Below, one piece after another: positions 16,692 through 25,532 of a stretch of DNA of 64,000 nt. This DNA comes from Cyanobacterium stanieri PCC 7202 (GTDB lineage: Bacteria; Cyanobacteriota; Cyanobacteriia; Cyanobacteriales; Cyanobacteriaceae). A program made the translations under genes and the position numbers. The stretch is taken from positions 1,612,001 to 1,676,000 of the forward strand of contig CP003940.1 of assembly GCA_000317655.1 (NCBI GenBank). Direction: 5' to 3'. The notes beneath the pieces were generated by a model. The model was not told the origin of the DNA, made no database searches, and worked only from the letters and a program-made list of their open reading frames with translations. Position 1 is the first letter of the stretch; each line of letters starts with the position of its first letter.

Positions 16692-17709
16692 ATTTAAGCC
16701 AATTTTTCTCCACCAACAATTCTGCAATTTGCACCGCATTTAAAGCCGCACCCTTGCGAATTTGATCACCACACAGCCACACCTCAAGGTTATTATCACT
16801 AGATATGTCTTGGCGAATTCTGCCCACCAACACATCATCCTTACCCGTAGCATCTATGGGCATGGGGAAATAATTGTTAGCCCAATCATCCACCACCGTA
16901 ACTCCCTCTGCCTGACTAATGGCTTCCTTAGCTTCATTTACCTCAAAAGGTTGATCAAACTCCAAATTAATCGCCTCCGAATGCGCCCTTAAAACAGGAA
17001 CACGAACACAAGTGGCACTAATGCGAATGCCATCATCCCCAAAAATCTTTCTAGTTTCATTAACCATCTTCATCTCCTCCTCACAATAATGATTGTCAAG
17101 AATAGGAGAATTATGGGGAAATAAATTAAACGCAAGGGGATAGGGTAATATTTCAGGTTGGGGAGTTTCACCATTTAAAATCCCTTGAGCTTGAACTTTT
17201 ACTTCTTCCATCGCCCTTGCCCCTGCGCCACTAGCCGATTGGTAGGTAGAAACAATAATACGTTTAATAGGTTTAATGAGATGGAGAGGATAGATAGCCA
17301 CCCCCATTAAGATGGTTGTACAGTTAGGATTCGCAATGATGCCCTGATGTTTTTGGGCATCTTGGGGATTAATTTCGGGTACCACCAGAGGAACATTCTC
17401 ATCCATCCGAAAAGCGCTGGAGTTATCAATCATCACAGCCCCTGCTTCAATAATTGTCTTTGCCCATTTTTTAGAAGTAGAACCACCTGCGGAAGCTAAA
17501 ACAATATCCACATCATCAAAGGAGTTTTCAGTGACTTCTTCTATGGTTAAGGATTGATTTTTGAATGGGATTGTTTTTCCTGCAGAACGACTAGACGCAA
17601 GGAGTTTTAGTTGAGAGAGGGGAAAATCACGCTCGATTAATAGATTGATAATTTCTGTTCCTACCGCTCCTGTAGCTCCTAAAATGGCAACTCGAATATT
17701 GTTAGACAA
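16690..17709 (-). CDS. asd: Aspartate-semialdehyde dehydrogenase
   Basis: A 339-residue NADP-dependent enzyme that reduces aspartyl phosphate to aspartate semialdehyde for Lys, Thr and Met synthesis. It has the nucleotide-binding GATGAVG (11-17) and the catalytic cysteine C130 in NPNCTTI. The start is a TTG at 17709: no ATG exists near the N-terminus, an AGGAGG lies eight bases upstream, and the encoded start SNNIRVAILGATG matches the family. dapA follows on the same strand. The stop codon coincides with the end of an inverted-repeat element. Confidence 0.96.
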   Translation of the reverse strand: MSNNIRVAILGATGAVGTEIINLLIERDFPLSQLKLLASSRSAGKTIPFKNQSLTIEEVTENSFDDVDIVLASAGGSTSKKWAKTIIEAGAVMIDNSSAFRMDENVPLVVPEINPQDAQKHQGIIANPNCTTILMGVAIYPLHLIKPIKRIIVSTYQSASGAGARAMEEVKVQAQGILNGETPQPEILPYPLAFNLFPHNSPILDNHYCEEEMKMVNETRKIFGDDGIRISATCVRVPVLRAHSEAINLEFDQPFEVNEAKEAISQAEGVTVVDDWANNYFPMPIDATGKDDVLVGRIRQDISSDNNLEVWLCGDQIRKGAALNAVQIAELLVEKNWLK

Positions 17710-17811
17710 TTATTTTTCCTCCTTGATGATTATTTTTTGTGCTGTACCGAAAAAAGTGTGTTATTTTTAACCATATTATAGTTATTCTGGATCACTGTGT
17801 CCAAAATTTTG

Positions 17812-17832
17812 ATAACCTGAGTTCGGGATAAC
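17812..17832. repeat. Copy of the AGTTCGGGATAA inverted-repeat end
   Basis: ATAACCTGAGTTCGGGATAAC is a single end of the dispersed element. It is followed by ATTTTCTAGTTAAGGC and a heptamer tract, the same order seen in degenerate form at 421-496. Confidence 0.75.
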
Positions 17833-17856
17833 ATTTTCTAGTTAAGGCAGGGAATA

Positions 17857-17877
17857 GGCAATGGGCAATGGGCAATA
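17857..17877. repeat. Short heptamer tandem (GGCAATG x2, GGCAATA)
   Basis: Three 7-base units of the STRR class, sandwiched between the AGTTCGGGATAA module on the left and the TGATGAAAAAGTGGGG module on the right. Confidence 0.8.
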
Positions 17878-17901
17878 GTGAAGTGAATATTTTTCAATTA
17901 A

Positions 17902-17934
17902 CTGCCACAATTACCCCACTTTTTCATCAGCCTC
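17902..17934 (-). repeat. GGCTGATGAAAAAGTGGGG dispersed repeat, copy 1
   Basis: On the minus strand this reads GGCTGATGAAAAAGTGGGGT followed by AATTGTGGCAGT. Further copies lie at 20663-20688, 58464-58500 and 58642-58680. It is non-coding and sits just downstream of the nucleotidyltransferase gene. Confidence 0.85.
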
Positions 17935-17949
17935 CAAGTAGTAAACTGT

Positions 17950-20466
17950 CTAATCATTCACCTGTTGAGTAATAATAAATTTTTGAATCTTAGAGCGGTA
18001 AATTTGGGCATACTTATCGGCCCACTCCTTACTATCACTGTTGGTGTAAATATGTACCAAAGATTCCCCTGCATCGGGCAAAATCAACACCCAGTTATCG
18101 GAATGGGGTTCAATAATTTTTACTCCATCAATTAATTCTAACTTTTCAGGAGACTCCGTTTCCACCAAATAACGCATTAGCGCCCCCTTAGTTTTCCATG
18201 GACAACGAAGAGATTGAGCCTTATGGCACACCTTGGGTAATTCTGCCCTCACCTGAGTTAAAGAACGTTCTTGCACCGTCAACATCTCAATTAACTTAGC
18301 AATGGAAAACATAGCATCAAAACCGGGGTGAAGATGGGGAAAAATAAAGCCCATATCTCCACTTCCTCCCAAAACCACATTAGGATTATTTTGGGTTGCT
18401 TCCATCAAAGCTGTGGGATTAGCTTTGGTACGAATTACCGTGCCATCATGGCGCCGAGCGATTTGTTCCACGGCGCTAGATGTATTTACAGGTACTACCA
18501 CCGTCCCCCTCGGATTAGCTGTCAAAATAGTATTCACCATCAGGGCAGTTAATTCTTCTCCCCGAATTTGTAGCCCTGATTCATCCACCAAAATAAATAA
18601 TTCTCCGTTGGCAGAAACTTGTACTCCAAAATTGGCTTTCAGGGCTTCGACTACATGACCTAGTTGGATTAATAAAACCTCCCTTTCTTCGGTAGAAATA
18701 GCTCTTTGTCGCAAACTAGCATTTAACACCACCGCATCACAGCCAAATCTTCCGAGGATTTGGGGTAAGATAGCTCCAGAGACAGAATAAACATAGTCAA
18801 TGACTATTTTGGCGTTGCTGTTGTGGATAGCCTCCACATCCAATTGTGTCTCAAAGGTTTTGCGATAGGTTTCAATGATTTGGGAAGGATAAGACATATC
18901 ACCGATGTCGATGCTATGTACCCGCCTTAAATCTTCTTTAAAATAAGCCCCTTCAACTTTTTTCTCTTTGGGCTTGGTAATATTAATACCTTTTTCGTCA
19001 AAAAATTCGATTAACATATCTTCATGACGTTCGGGATGGAGCCGCACATGGACTCCTCCCTGTACTCCTAGTTTGGGTGTCATGGTGCGGGAGATGGGTA
19101 TGGCGGTGGATTCGAGGTTTTGAATATCTATGCCCACAGACATCAATCCTGCAATCAAAGAACGACTTACCATTCGGGAGACACTTCTTTGATCCCTTGA
19201 TACTACCACTGATGAACCGTGTTTGAGAGTTGAACCGTAGGCGGCACCCAATTTGACGGCAAATTCTGGGGTAATGTCGATGTTGGCGAGTCCTGTTACT
19301 CCTCTCTGGCTAAAGAGGTTGCGGTGGGCTATATTTCCCCAAATAAGGTTGATATTGAGGGTGGCACCAGATTCAATTCTTTTTTGGGGCCAGACTCTCA
19401 CTCCGATGTTGATTTGGGATTCTTCGCCGATGTTGCACAATGCCCCTACGACAACCCCTTCGGATATTTGCACTCGTCGATCCATTCTGGTACCCCTTGC
19501 TACTACACAGGCAGAAAGGGAACATTCATCACCGATGGTAACACCGTTACCAATGATTGGTCGATTTAATTCTACGTCGTTACCGATGGTGACGTTATCA
19601 CCGATGACGGTACCTCCTTCTATTTTGGTACGGGCGCCGATACGGCAGTTGTTGCCAATTAAGACGGGTGCCTCGATAATGGCGGTGGGATCAATATAAG
19701 TGTTTTCTCCCATCCAAATCCCATATTCAATTTCACGGTAAGCAAAGTCGACAAATACTTTTTTGTCGATCGCATCATACTGGGATTCTCGATAGGCTTC
19801 GAGGTGTCCGACATCGCACCAGTAACCTTCGGCAATATAGCCATACATGGGGGCGCCGATGTCGAGGAGGAGGGGGAATAGGTGCTGGGAAAAATCGGCT
19901 TCTTCGTTTTTGGGCAGGTATTTTAATACTTCAGGCTCGAGGATATAGGTGCCTGTGTTGACGGTGTCGGAAAAAATTTCACTGCTGGAAGGTTTTTCGA
20001 GAAATCTTTGAATTTTGCCTTCTTTGTCGGTAATGACGACACCGAATTCGATGGGGTTGGGTACACGGGTTAATACTAGGGTGGCTTTGGATTGTTTTTC
20101 TCGGTGAAAGGCGATCGCCTTTTGGAGGTCAAAATCAGTTATACTGTCTCCACTAATGACCAGAAAGGTGTCTTGCAACAATTCTTCTAGGTTTTTGACG
20201 CATCCTGCGGTGCCTAGGGGTTGCTCTTCTTCTACCGCATAGGTCATTTCTACTCCAAATTCACTACCATCTTGGAAATAGTCGCGCATGACATCAGGGA
20301 GATAATGGAGGGTGGCAATGACTTCGGTAATGTCATTACGCTTGAGTAGATTTAAAATATGCTCGGCAATGGGACGGTTTAACACTGGTACCATAGGTTT
20401 AGGTAAATCACAGGTTAAAGGACGTAATCGAGTACCTGAGCCTCCCGCCATTAAAACCGCTCGCAT
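17950..20466 (-). CDS. Mannose-1-phosphate guanylyltransferase-type protein fused to a degenerate phosphomannomutase domain
   Basis: An 838-residue fusion. Residues 1-235 are a nucleotidyltransferase with GGSGTRLRP (8-16), VISGDSITD and FLEKPSS, expected to make a GDP- or other NDP-sugar. Residues 250-365 form a left-handed beta-helix of hexapeptide repeats. Residues about 375-838 have the phosphohexomutase fold (RDQRSVS, then SVGIDIQNLES), but the catalytic TASHNP loop is replaced by VRLHPERHED (near 474-483) and the metal loop DGDGDR by VDESGLQIR (near 627-635), so mutase activity is doubtful. A sugar-loop remnant GGSGDMGFIFP remains. The same architecture occurs in other cyanobacteria, so this is a lineage, not a local mutation. 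ATG start at 20466. Confidence 0.88.
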   Translation of the reverse strand: MRAVLMAGGSGTRLRPLTCDLPKPMVPVLNRPIAEHILNLLKRNDITEVIATLHYLPDVMRDYFQDGSEFGVEMTYAVEEEQPLGTAGCVKNLEELLQDTFLVISGDSITDFDLQKAIAFHREKQSKATLVLTRVPNPIEFGVVITDKEGKIQRFLEKPSSSEIFSDTVNTGTYILEPEVLKYLPKNEEADFSQHLFPLLLDIGAPMYGYIAEGYWCDVGHLEAYRESQYDAIDKKVFVDFAYREIEYGIWMGENTYIDPTAIIEAPVLIGNNCRIGARTKIEGGTVIGDNVTIGNDVELNRPIIGNGVTIGDECSLSACVVARGTRMDRRVQISEGVVVGALCNIGEESQINIGVRVWPQKRIESGATLNINLIWGNIAHRNLFSQRGVTGLANIDITPEFAVKLGAAYGSTLKHGSSVVVSRDQRSVSRMVSRSLIAGLMSVGIDIQNLESTAIPISRTMTPKLGVQGGVHVRLHPERHEDMLIEFFDEKGINITKPKEKKVEGAYFKEDLRRVHSIDIGDMSYPSQIIETYRKTFETQLDVEAIHNSNAKIVIDYVYSVSGAILPQILGRFGCDAVVLNASLRQRAISTEEREVLLIQLGHVVEALKANFGVQVSANGELFILVDESGLQIRGEELTALMVNTILTANPRGTVVVPVNTSSAVEQIARRHDGTVIRTKANPTALMEATQNNPNVVLGGSGDMGFIFPHLHPGFDAMFSIAKLIEMLTVQERSLTQVRAELPKVCHKAQSLRCPWKTKGALMRYLVETESPEKLELIDGVKIIEPHSDNWVLILPDAGESLVHIYTNSDSKEWADKYAQIYRSKIQKFIITQQVND

Positions 20467-20571
20467 AAGTTCTCCCTTTTATTTTCTCAAAGTAATGTTG
20501 CTAATTTTCAGCCTAACACTCATTATAAGTAAAAAGTAATAAGTGAGAACTAATCACCATAATATAACTCG

Positions 20572-20660
20572 AGTTCGGGATAACATTTTTAGTCTTTACA
20601 AATAAAGGTGTCAGGTATCGGGTATCAGGTGTTAGGTTAAAGAATTTACAAAAAGTCTAT
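20572..20660. repeat. Composite repeat upstream of purH
   Basis: CGAGTTCGGGATAACATTTT (20574-20593) is followed by AAAGGTGTCAGGTATCGGGT (20604-20623), ATCAGGTGTTAGGTT and AGAATTTACAAAAA. The second module matches 10948-11005 almost base for base. No open frame is present in the 341-base gap, which otherwise shows only the repeat at 20663-20688. Confidence 0.8.
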
Positions 20661-20662
20661 GT

Positions 20663-20688
20663 TAGGGGTTGATGAAAAAGTGGGGTTT
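20663..20688 (+). repeat. GGTTGATGAAAAAGTGGGG dispersed repeat, copy 2
   Basis: TAGGGGTTGATGAAAAAGTG followed by GGGTTTAG is a slightly diverged copy of the module at 17902, 58464 and 58642. Confidence 0.8.
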
Positions 20689-20807
20689 AGAAATAGTGTA
20701 TCTACACAGTTACATCAATTAGCCACTCCTCGTTTTGTGCTACTATCCATTAACTCAGGTATGGTAAGCTATTGGATGATCATATTGGATATTTTTATAG
20801 TAAATTA

Positions 20808-22343
20808 ATGACAGGTTTAGCTTTATTAAGCGTTTCAGATAAAACAGGTATTGTAGAGTTAGCTCAAACATTAGTAAATGAATTTGGCTTTGAAATTGTC
20901 AGTAGCGGTGGCACTGCCAAAACTTTACAATCTGCGGGAATCCCTGTAACCAAGGTGAGTGACTACACAGGCTCTCCTGAAATTTTGGGTGGTAGGGTCA
21001 AAACCTTACATCCTCGCATCCATGGAGGTATTCTTGCCCGTGATACGGTGGAGGATTTGGCTGATTTAGAAGCCAATGATATTCGTGCTTTTGATGTGGT
21101 GGTGGTTAATCTATATCCTTTTGAGCAAACCATCGCTGATCCTAATTGTACTTTAGCAGAGGCGATCGAAAAAATCGATATTGGTGGCCCTGCCATGGTA
21201 CGGGCAACGGCAAAAAATTATCACCATCTGGCAGTGTTAACTAATCCTGCTATGTATGGTCAATATCTTGAGGAGTTGAGAGCCAATGGTGGTAAAACTA
21301 CCCTAGAATTTCGTCAGGCTCGTTCGGCAGAAGCCTTTGCCATGACTGCTAGTTATGATCAGGCTATCTGTCGCTATTTTGGGGAGGTTGCCCCGGATTC
21401 TCAGGGGTATTATGGCATTGGTGGACAAAAAATTGCTACCCTACGTTATGGAGAAAATCCCCATCAACAGGCAAGTTGGTATCAAAGCGGTAGCCAAAAA
21501 ACGGGTTGGGCTGGTGCCGAGCAGTTGCAGGGTAAGGAGTTAAGCTATAACAATCTGGTGGACTTGGAAGCCACTAGACGCATTATTGCGGAGTTTCCTA
21601 GTGATGAACCTGCGGCGGTAATTGTAAAACATACCAATCCTTGTGGGGTGGCTGTGGGTTCTAGTTTGATCGATGCTTATAATAAAGCCTATGAAGCTGA
21701 TTCTGTGTCGGCTTTTGGGGGTATTGTGGCTCTTAATCGCCCCATTGATGCTCCTACGGCTACGGCCATGAGTAAAATCTTTTTGGAGTGTATTGTGGCA
21801 CCTGATTGCACTGATGAGGCTAAGGAGATTTTGGCGAAGAAGCCTAATTTAAGGGTTTTGATTTTGTCGGATTTATATGCTGGTAGTCAGGATAATATAA
21901 AGGCGATCGCCGGGGGCTTTTTGGTACAGGATAATGATGTACAAATCGAAAGCCCTGATCAATGGGAAATTGTCACCGAGAAAAAACCTACCCCTGAGCA
22001 GTTGAAGGAGTTATTTTTTGCTTGGAAAATCGTTAAACACGTAAAATCAAATGCGATCGCCATTAGCAAAAATCGTACGACCCTCGGCATTGGAGCAGGG
22101 CAAATGAACCGAGTCGGTTCTGTGAAAATCGCCCTAGAACAGGCGGGAGATAAAGCCCAAGGGGCTTATTTAGCCAGTGATGCCTTTTTCCCCTTTGATG
22201 ACTCTGTCCGCACTGCGGCCGCCGCAGGTATCACTGCCATCATCCAACCGGGAGGCTCGATCAAGGATAAAGACTCCATCAAAGCTGCCGATGAGTTGGG
22301 CTTGGTGATGGTATTTACGGGAGTAAGACATTTCTTACACTAA
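20808..22343 (+). CDS. purH: Bifunctional AICAR transformylase / IMP cyclohydrolase
   Basis: A 511-residue bifunctional enzyme for the last two steps of IMP synthesis. The N-terminal 200 residues are the MGS-like cyclohydrolase domain (LLSVSDKTGIVELA, SSGGTAKTL, GGRVKTLHP); the C-terminal part is the folate-dependent formyltransferase with KHTNPCG and the late FFPFDDS segment. I start at the ATG at 20808, where family proteins begin (MTGLALLSVSDK); a TTG at 20772 would add twelve unrelated residues. The upstream gap is made of dispersed repeats, and no neighbour is a purine gene. Confidence 0.96.
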   Translation: MTGLALLSVSDKTGIVELAQTLVNEFGFEIVSSGGTAKTLQSAGIPVTKVSDYTGSPEILGGRVKTLHPRIHGGILARDTVEDLADLEANDIRAFDVVVVNLYPFEQTIADPNCTLAEAIEKIDIGGPAMVRATAKNYHHLAVLTNPAMYGQYLEELRANGGKTTLEFRQARSAEAFAMTASYDQAICRYFGEVAPDSQGYYGIGGQKIATLRYGENPHQQASWYQSGSQKTGWAGAEQLQGKELSYNNLVDLEATRRIIAEFPSDEPAAVIVKHTNPCGVAVGSSLIDAYNKAYEADSVSAFGGIVALNRPIDAPTATAMSKIFLECIVAPDCTDEAKEILAKKPNLRVLILSDLYAGSQDNIKAIAGGFLVQDNDVQIESPDQWEIVTEKKPTPEQLKELFFAWKIVKHVKSNAIAISKNRTTLGIGAGQMNRVGSVKIALEQAGDKAQGAYLASDAFFPFDDSVRTAAAAGITAIIQPGGSIKDKDSIKAADELGLVMVFTGVRHFLH

Positions 22344-22358
22344 ACTAACCTCTATTAA

Positions 22359-22562
22359 GCAGGGTGATTCATTCTAAAATTTTTTAGTTAGGGCGGGGAA
22401 AAGGGAACCAGGAATAGGGAACAGTTTTCGATGGTTTATTGTTATAAATTAATAATCGAAACATTTTTAACTACTTCTTACTTCTAAAATTCCCAAAACG
22501 CTGTATTGCTTTTTTGCTAAAGATTTGAGCTTTTTTGCCTTCCTACTTTGAATCACCCCTGC
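22359..22562. repeat. Candidate miniature element with GCAGGGTGATTCA ends
   Basis: GCAGGGTGATTCA (22359-22371) faces TGAATCACCCCTGC (22549-22562), giving 13/14-base terminal inverted repeats around about 177 bases. The left part matches 43984-44085 closely (ATTCTAAAATTTT, TTAGGGCGGGGA, AATAGGGAACAGTTTT, GGTTTATTGTTATAAATT). There is no open frame. It begins 15 bases after the purH stop. Confidence 0.75.
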
Positions 22563-22618
22563 CTCTATTCGGGACAATAGTCGTCAATATATTTAAGTTT
22601 GCTGGTGACAGGTTACAG

Positions 22619-22675
22619 GGACGTACCATGATACGTCCGTACAGGTTTGAGGTGTTAGGTTGCAGGTGGCAGGTT
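22619..22675. repeat. GGACGTA palindrome copy with AGGTT tandem
   Basis: GGACGTACCATGATACGTCC (22619-22638) is a two-mismatch version of the exact palindrome at 11239. It is followed by GTTTGAGGTGTTAGGTTGCA and GGTGGCAGGTT, related to the AGGTGTTAGGTT module at 20625. It lies 25 bases past the end of the STAS gene. Confidence 0.8.
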
Positions 22676-22699
22676 ATAAATTGTTAATTGTCCATTAAC

Positions 22700-23023
22700 T
22701 TAAGGATTGGCAAATTTGCTGTCTAATTCAGATTTATCTTTGATGATTTCAAATACTTGTCCCATGTTAGTTAACTCAAATAACATACTGATTTGATCAC
22801 TCAAGGACATGAGAAATAAACGCCCTCGGGCGGCACGTATTGTTTTTAAGGCCTGTACTAAACCCCCTAAACCAGAGCTATCCATGAAGGTTACCCGTTT
22901 AAAGTCCACGAGGATATAAATAACCCCTTGATTAACTAATTGATTAATTTCTTGGCGAAATTCACTGGCTTTGACACCATCGAAAATACCTTCAGGTTTT
23001 AATACTTTGATTTTAGGTAGCAT
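22700..23023 (-). CDS. STAS domain protein (anti-sigma factor antagonist type)
   Basis: A 107-residue single STAS domain of the SpoIIAA/RsbV type. The phosphorylatable serine would be S49 or S50 in FMDSSGLGGLV, the expected position at the start of the second helix. The N-terminus LPKIKVLKPEGIFDG and length fit stand-alone antagonists that bind an anti-sigma factor or a switch kinase in partner-switching pathways. No kinase or sigma factor is adjacent, so its partner is unknown. It is separated by 56 bases from the ABC permease gene upstream on the same strand. Confidence 0.88.
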   Translation of the reverse strand: MLPKIKVLKPEGIFDGVKASEFRQEINQLVNQGVIYILVDFKRVTFMDSSGLGGLVQALKTIRAARGRLFLMSLSDQISMLFELTNMGQVFEIIKDKSELDSKFANP

Positions 23024-23079
23024 CTTTAATTTAGAGACAGTCTTTATTCATATTTTAACGAAATTAAACCCAAAAATCC

Positions 23080-23883
23080 CTAATTTTTTAGTCCTGTGGT
23101 GCCAATCCCTTCTATAAATTGTTTTTGCCCCAAAATAAATAAAAGAATTACTGGTATGGTGGCAATTACCACCGCTGCCATTAGTAATGACCAGTTACTG
23201 GTAAATTGTTCTTGAAAAGAGGCAAGGGCTAATTGAACAGTAATTAATTGAGGATTGCTGGTGAATACGAGGGGTTTAAATAAATCGTTCCATTCGCCAA
23301 TGAAGGTGAATAAAAAGAGGGTAATTACGGCGGGTTTGGCGAGGGGTAAAAGGATATGCCAGATAATTTGTAATTGATTGGCACCGTCTAATTCTGCGGC
23401 TTGTTCTAGTTCAATGGGAATAGTTTTAAAATATTGTCTCATTAAAAATATCCCAAATCCATTGGCGGCACTGGGTAAAATTAAGGCCCAATAAGTGTTA
23501 ATTAAATGAGCATTTCTAAGGATTAAAAATATGGGAATTACTAATAGTTGAATGGGAATTACTAAGGTAGCAATTATTAATAAAAGGATAAAATTTTTTC
23601 CTCGAAATTCTAGTCTGGCTAGGGCATATCCTGCTAATGCTGAGGTAATTATTTGGGATAGGGTAACGGCGATCGCCACTAGAGCAGAGTTAAAAAAAGC
23701 GAGGATAAAATTGCCCATTTCCCAAGCCTGTTGATAATAATCAAGGGTGAAACTATTTCTTCCTGTAGGTGTAAAGGAAGTATATAAAACCACAAATAGG
23801 GGAGATAAAATAATTAAAGCTCCCAAAAATAAAACAATAAAACTAATAATTTTAGGAATTATATTAATAAAAAATCTAAGCAT
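23080..23883 (-). CDS. Carbohydrate ABC transporter permease, MalG family
   Basis: A 267-residue inner-membrane permease with six hydrophobic segments. The cytoplasmic docking loop EAAELDGANQLQIIWHILLP is the canonical EAA motif of MalG-type sugar permeases, and the protein ends with the typical short C-terminus. No second permease, binding protein or ATPase is found in the window, so the remaining subunits must be encoded elsewhere. The substrate is unknown; sugars and compatible solutes such as glucosylglycerol are handled by this family in cyanobacteria. ATG start at 23881-23883. Confidence 0.88.
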   Translation of the reverse strand: MLRFFINIIPKIISFIVLFLGALIILSPLFVVLYTSFTPTGRNSFTLDYYQQAWEMGNFILAFFNSALVAIAVTLSQIITSALAGYALARLEFRGKNFILLLIIATLVIPIQLLVIPIFLILRNAHLINTYWALILPSAANGFGIFLMRQYFKTIPIELEQAAELDGANQLQIIWHILLPLAKPAVITLFLFTFIGEWNDLFKPLVFTSNPQLITVQLALASFQEQFTSNWSLLMAAVVIATIPVILLFILGQKQFIEGIGTTGLKN

Positions 23884-23924
23884 TTAATAATTAATAAAAA
23901 ATAATTAACGAAAATAAATTATTG

Positions 23925-23962
23925 AACCTAATACCTGATACCCGATACCCAACATCTCAAAC
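23925..23962 (-). repeat. AGGTATCGGGTATC module, minus orientation
   Basis: AACCTAATACCTGATACCCG followed by ATACCCAACATCTCAAACC is the reverse complement of the module at 20604-20640 and 10948-10980. It lies between the divergent sugar permease and TolC-family genes. Confidence 0.75.
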
Positions 23963-24095
23963 CAACCACTAATTATCTTTTTGCGTAATATCAGTGAATT
24001 AATACCTTTAACTGAGGTTTATTCTGATTCTAACCCTTCACAGAGGATCGAACCAGTTAAAATAACATATAATCTCTATGGAAAGTCATTTTTAG

Positions 24096-25529
24096 ATGGT
24101 AATGTTTTATAAAAAGGGTTTAAATCTTGTTCTGAGTTGTTTAATATTAGGCTTTGGATGGGGTGGCAGTGTCCAAGCCCAAGAATCTGATTCCCCATTA
24201 AATAACAGTAATATATCCCCCATGGAATCATCCAATGGTGATAGATCAAATCGTAATCAACTCTTACGTCCTAGCGAACCTCAAGATGTACGTATAGAAG
24301 GATTAACCGCCATAACCCTTGAGGAAGCCATAGACATCGCCCTCGATAACAATAGAGACTTACAAAGGGCAAAACTGGAATTACAAAGATCAAGAGAATC
24401 TTTGAGGGCTGCGGAAGCACAAAAAAGAGTATTTGTAGATGGAAGTGCCAATGTCACAGAAACAGGCAATCAAAGCTCTGGATTTTTGGGCAATACCAAC
24501 ACCTTTGGGGCAGGGGCAGGGGTAGAAGTGGGTTATCGACTCTCTAGCGGAGGACGTATTTCTGCCACCATCAATAGAGCAAGAGAGGAAATCAAAGTAA
24601 GTGATTTGGAAGTGGATAAAATCACTCAGGATACTGTCTTCAGAGTGTCTACTGCCTATTATCAATTGCAAAATAGCGATGCTCAGGTAAATATTGCCGA
24701 GGCAGCAGTGGAGGATTTTACCCAAACTCTTCGGGATGCACAATTATTAGAAAGGGCAGGTTTAGGAACTCGTTTTGATGTATTACAGGCAGAGGTTGAC
24801 CTTGCCAACGCTAACCAAGCCCTAACTAGAGCCGTGGCAGATCAAAGAAATGCCCGTCGGGAATTAGCTAGAGTTATTGGTGTGCCTGAGAATGTGGAAT
24901 ATTCATCTGCTGATGAGGTGGAGGAGAGGGGAGAGTGGAATCTTCCTCTTGAGGAAAGTATTGTTTTAGCCTATAGCAATAGAGAGGAGTTAGACCAAAT
25001 TTTGGCTTTGAGGGAAATTAATCGACAAAACAGGGAAATTGCTTTATCGGAAAGAAGACCTCAAGTTAATTTATTTGCTAATTATAATTTTAATACTACC
25101 TTTGCAGATAGTCGTCCTCTCAGTTCTACAGGTTATAGTGATGGTTATGCCATTGGTGCTAGACTACAATGGCGTTTTGTGGATGGTGGAGAGAGTGCGG
25201 CTAGGGCGGAACAAGAAGAGATTTCCATTGCCATTGATGAAAATAATTTTGATGATCAAAAGAGTGAGATTCGCCTAGAGGTAGAAACTGCTTATAATGA
25301 TTTGATAGCAAATAGGGATAATATTGCTACCACCGAACAGGCTGCCGTCACTGCCACGGAGAGTTTGAGGTTGGCGAGGTTACGTTTTCAGGCGGGGGTA
25401 GGTACTCAAACTGATGTTATTAATGCTCAAAGGGCATTGACGGAAGCAAGGGGGAATTTTTTACAGGCAATTATTGGTTATAACCAATCTCTCAATCGTC
25501 TACAAAGGGCTGTCGGGCAGTATGAATAA
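24096..25529 (+). CDS. TolC family outer membrane protein
   Basis: A 477-residue outer-membrane channel component for type I secretion or efflux. A signal peptide (residues 1-30, ending in SVQAQ) is followed by an acidic linker and two tandem OEP repeats that are rich in coiled-coil heptads: the first contains LEEAIDIALDNNRDLQRAK, the second ends with TDVINAQRALTEARGN and SLNRLQRAVG. The length fits TolC. No membrane-fusion protein or ATPase is adjacent. The ATG at 24096 is used; another in-frame ATG lies at 24102. It is convergent with the pentapeptide gene, only three bases apart. Confidence 0.92.
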   Translation: MVMFYKKGLNLVLSCLILGFGWGGSVQAQESDSPLNNSNISPMESSNGDRSNRNQLLRPSEPQDVRIEGLTAITLEEAIDIALDNNRDLQRAKLELQRSRESLRAAEAQKRVFVDGSANVTETGNQSSGFLGNTNTFGAGAGVEVGYRLSSGGRISATINRAREEIKVSDLEVDKITQDTVFRVSTAYYQLQNSDAQVNIAEAAVEDFTQTLRDAQLLERAGLGTRFDVLQAEVDLANANQALTRAVADQRNARRELARVIGVPENVEYSSADEVEERGEWNLPLEESIVLAYSNREELDQILALREINRQNREIALSERRPQVNLFANYNFNTTFADSRPLSSTGYSDGYAIGARLQWRFVDGGESAARAEQEEISIAIDENNFDDQKSEIRLEVETAYNDLIANRDNIATTEQAAVTATESLRLARLRFQAGVGTQTDVINAQRALTEARGNFLQAIIGYNQSLNRLQRAVGQYE

Positions 25530-25532
25530 GAA

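Noticed and set aside
24041-24060. GGATCGAACC, similar to a reverse-strand T-arm
   Set aside because: The bases around it do not form the remaining arms of a tRNA on the minus strand.
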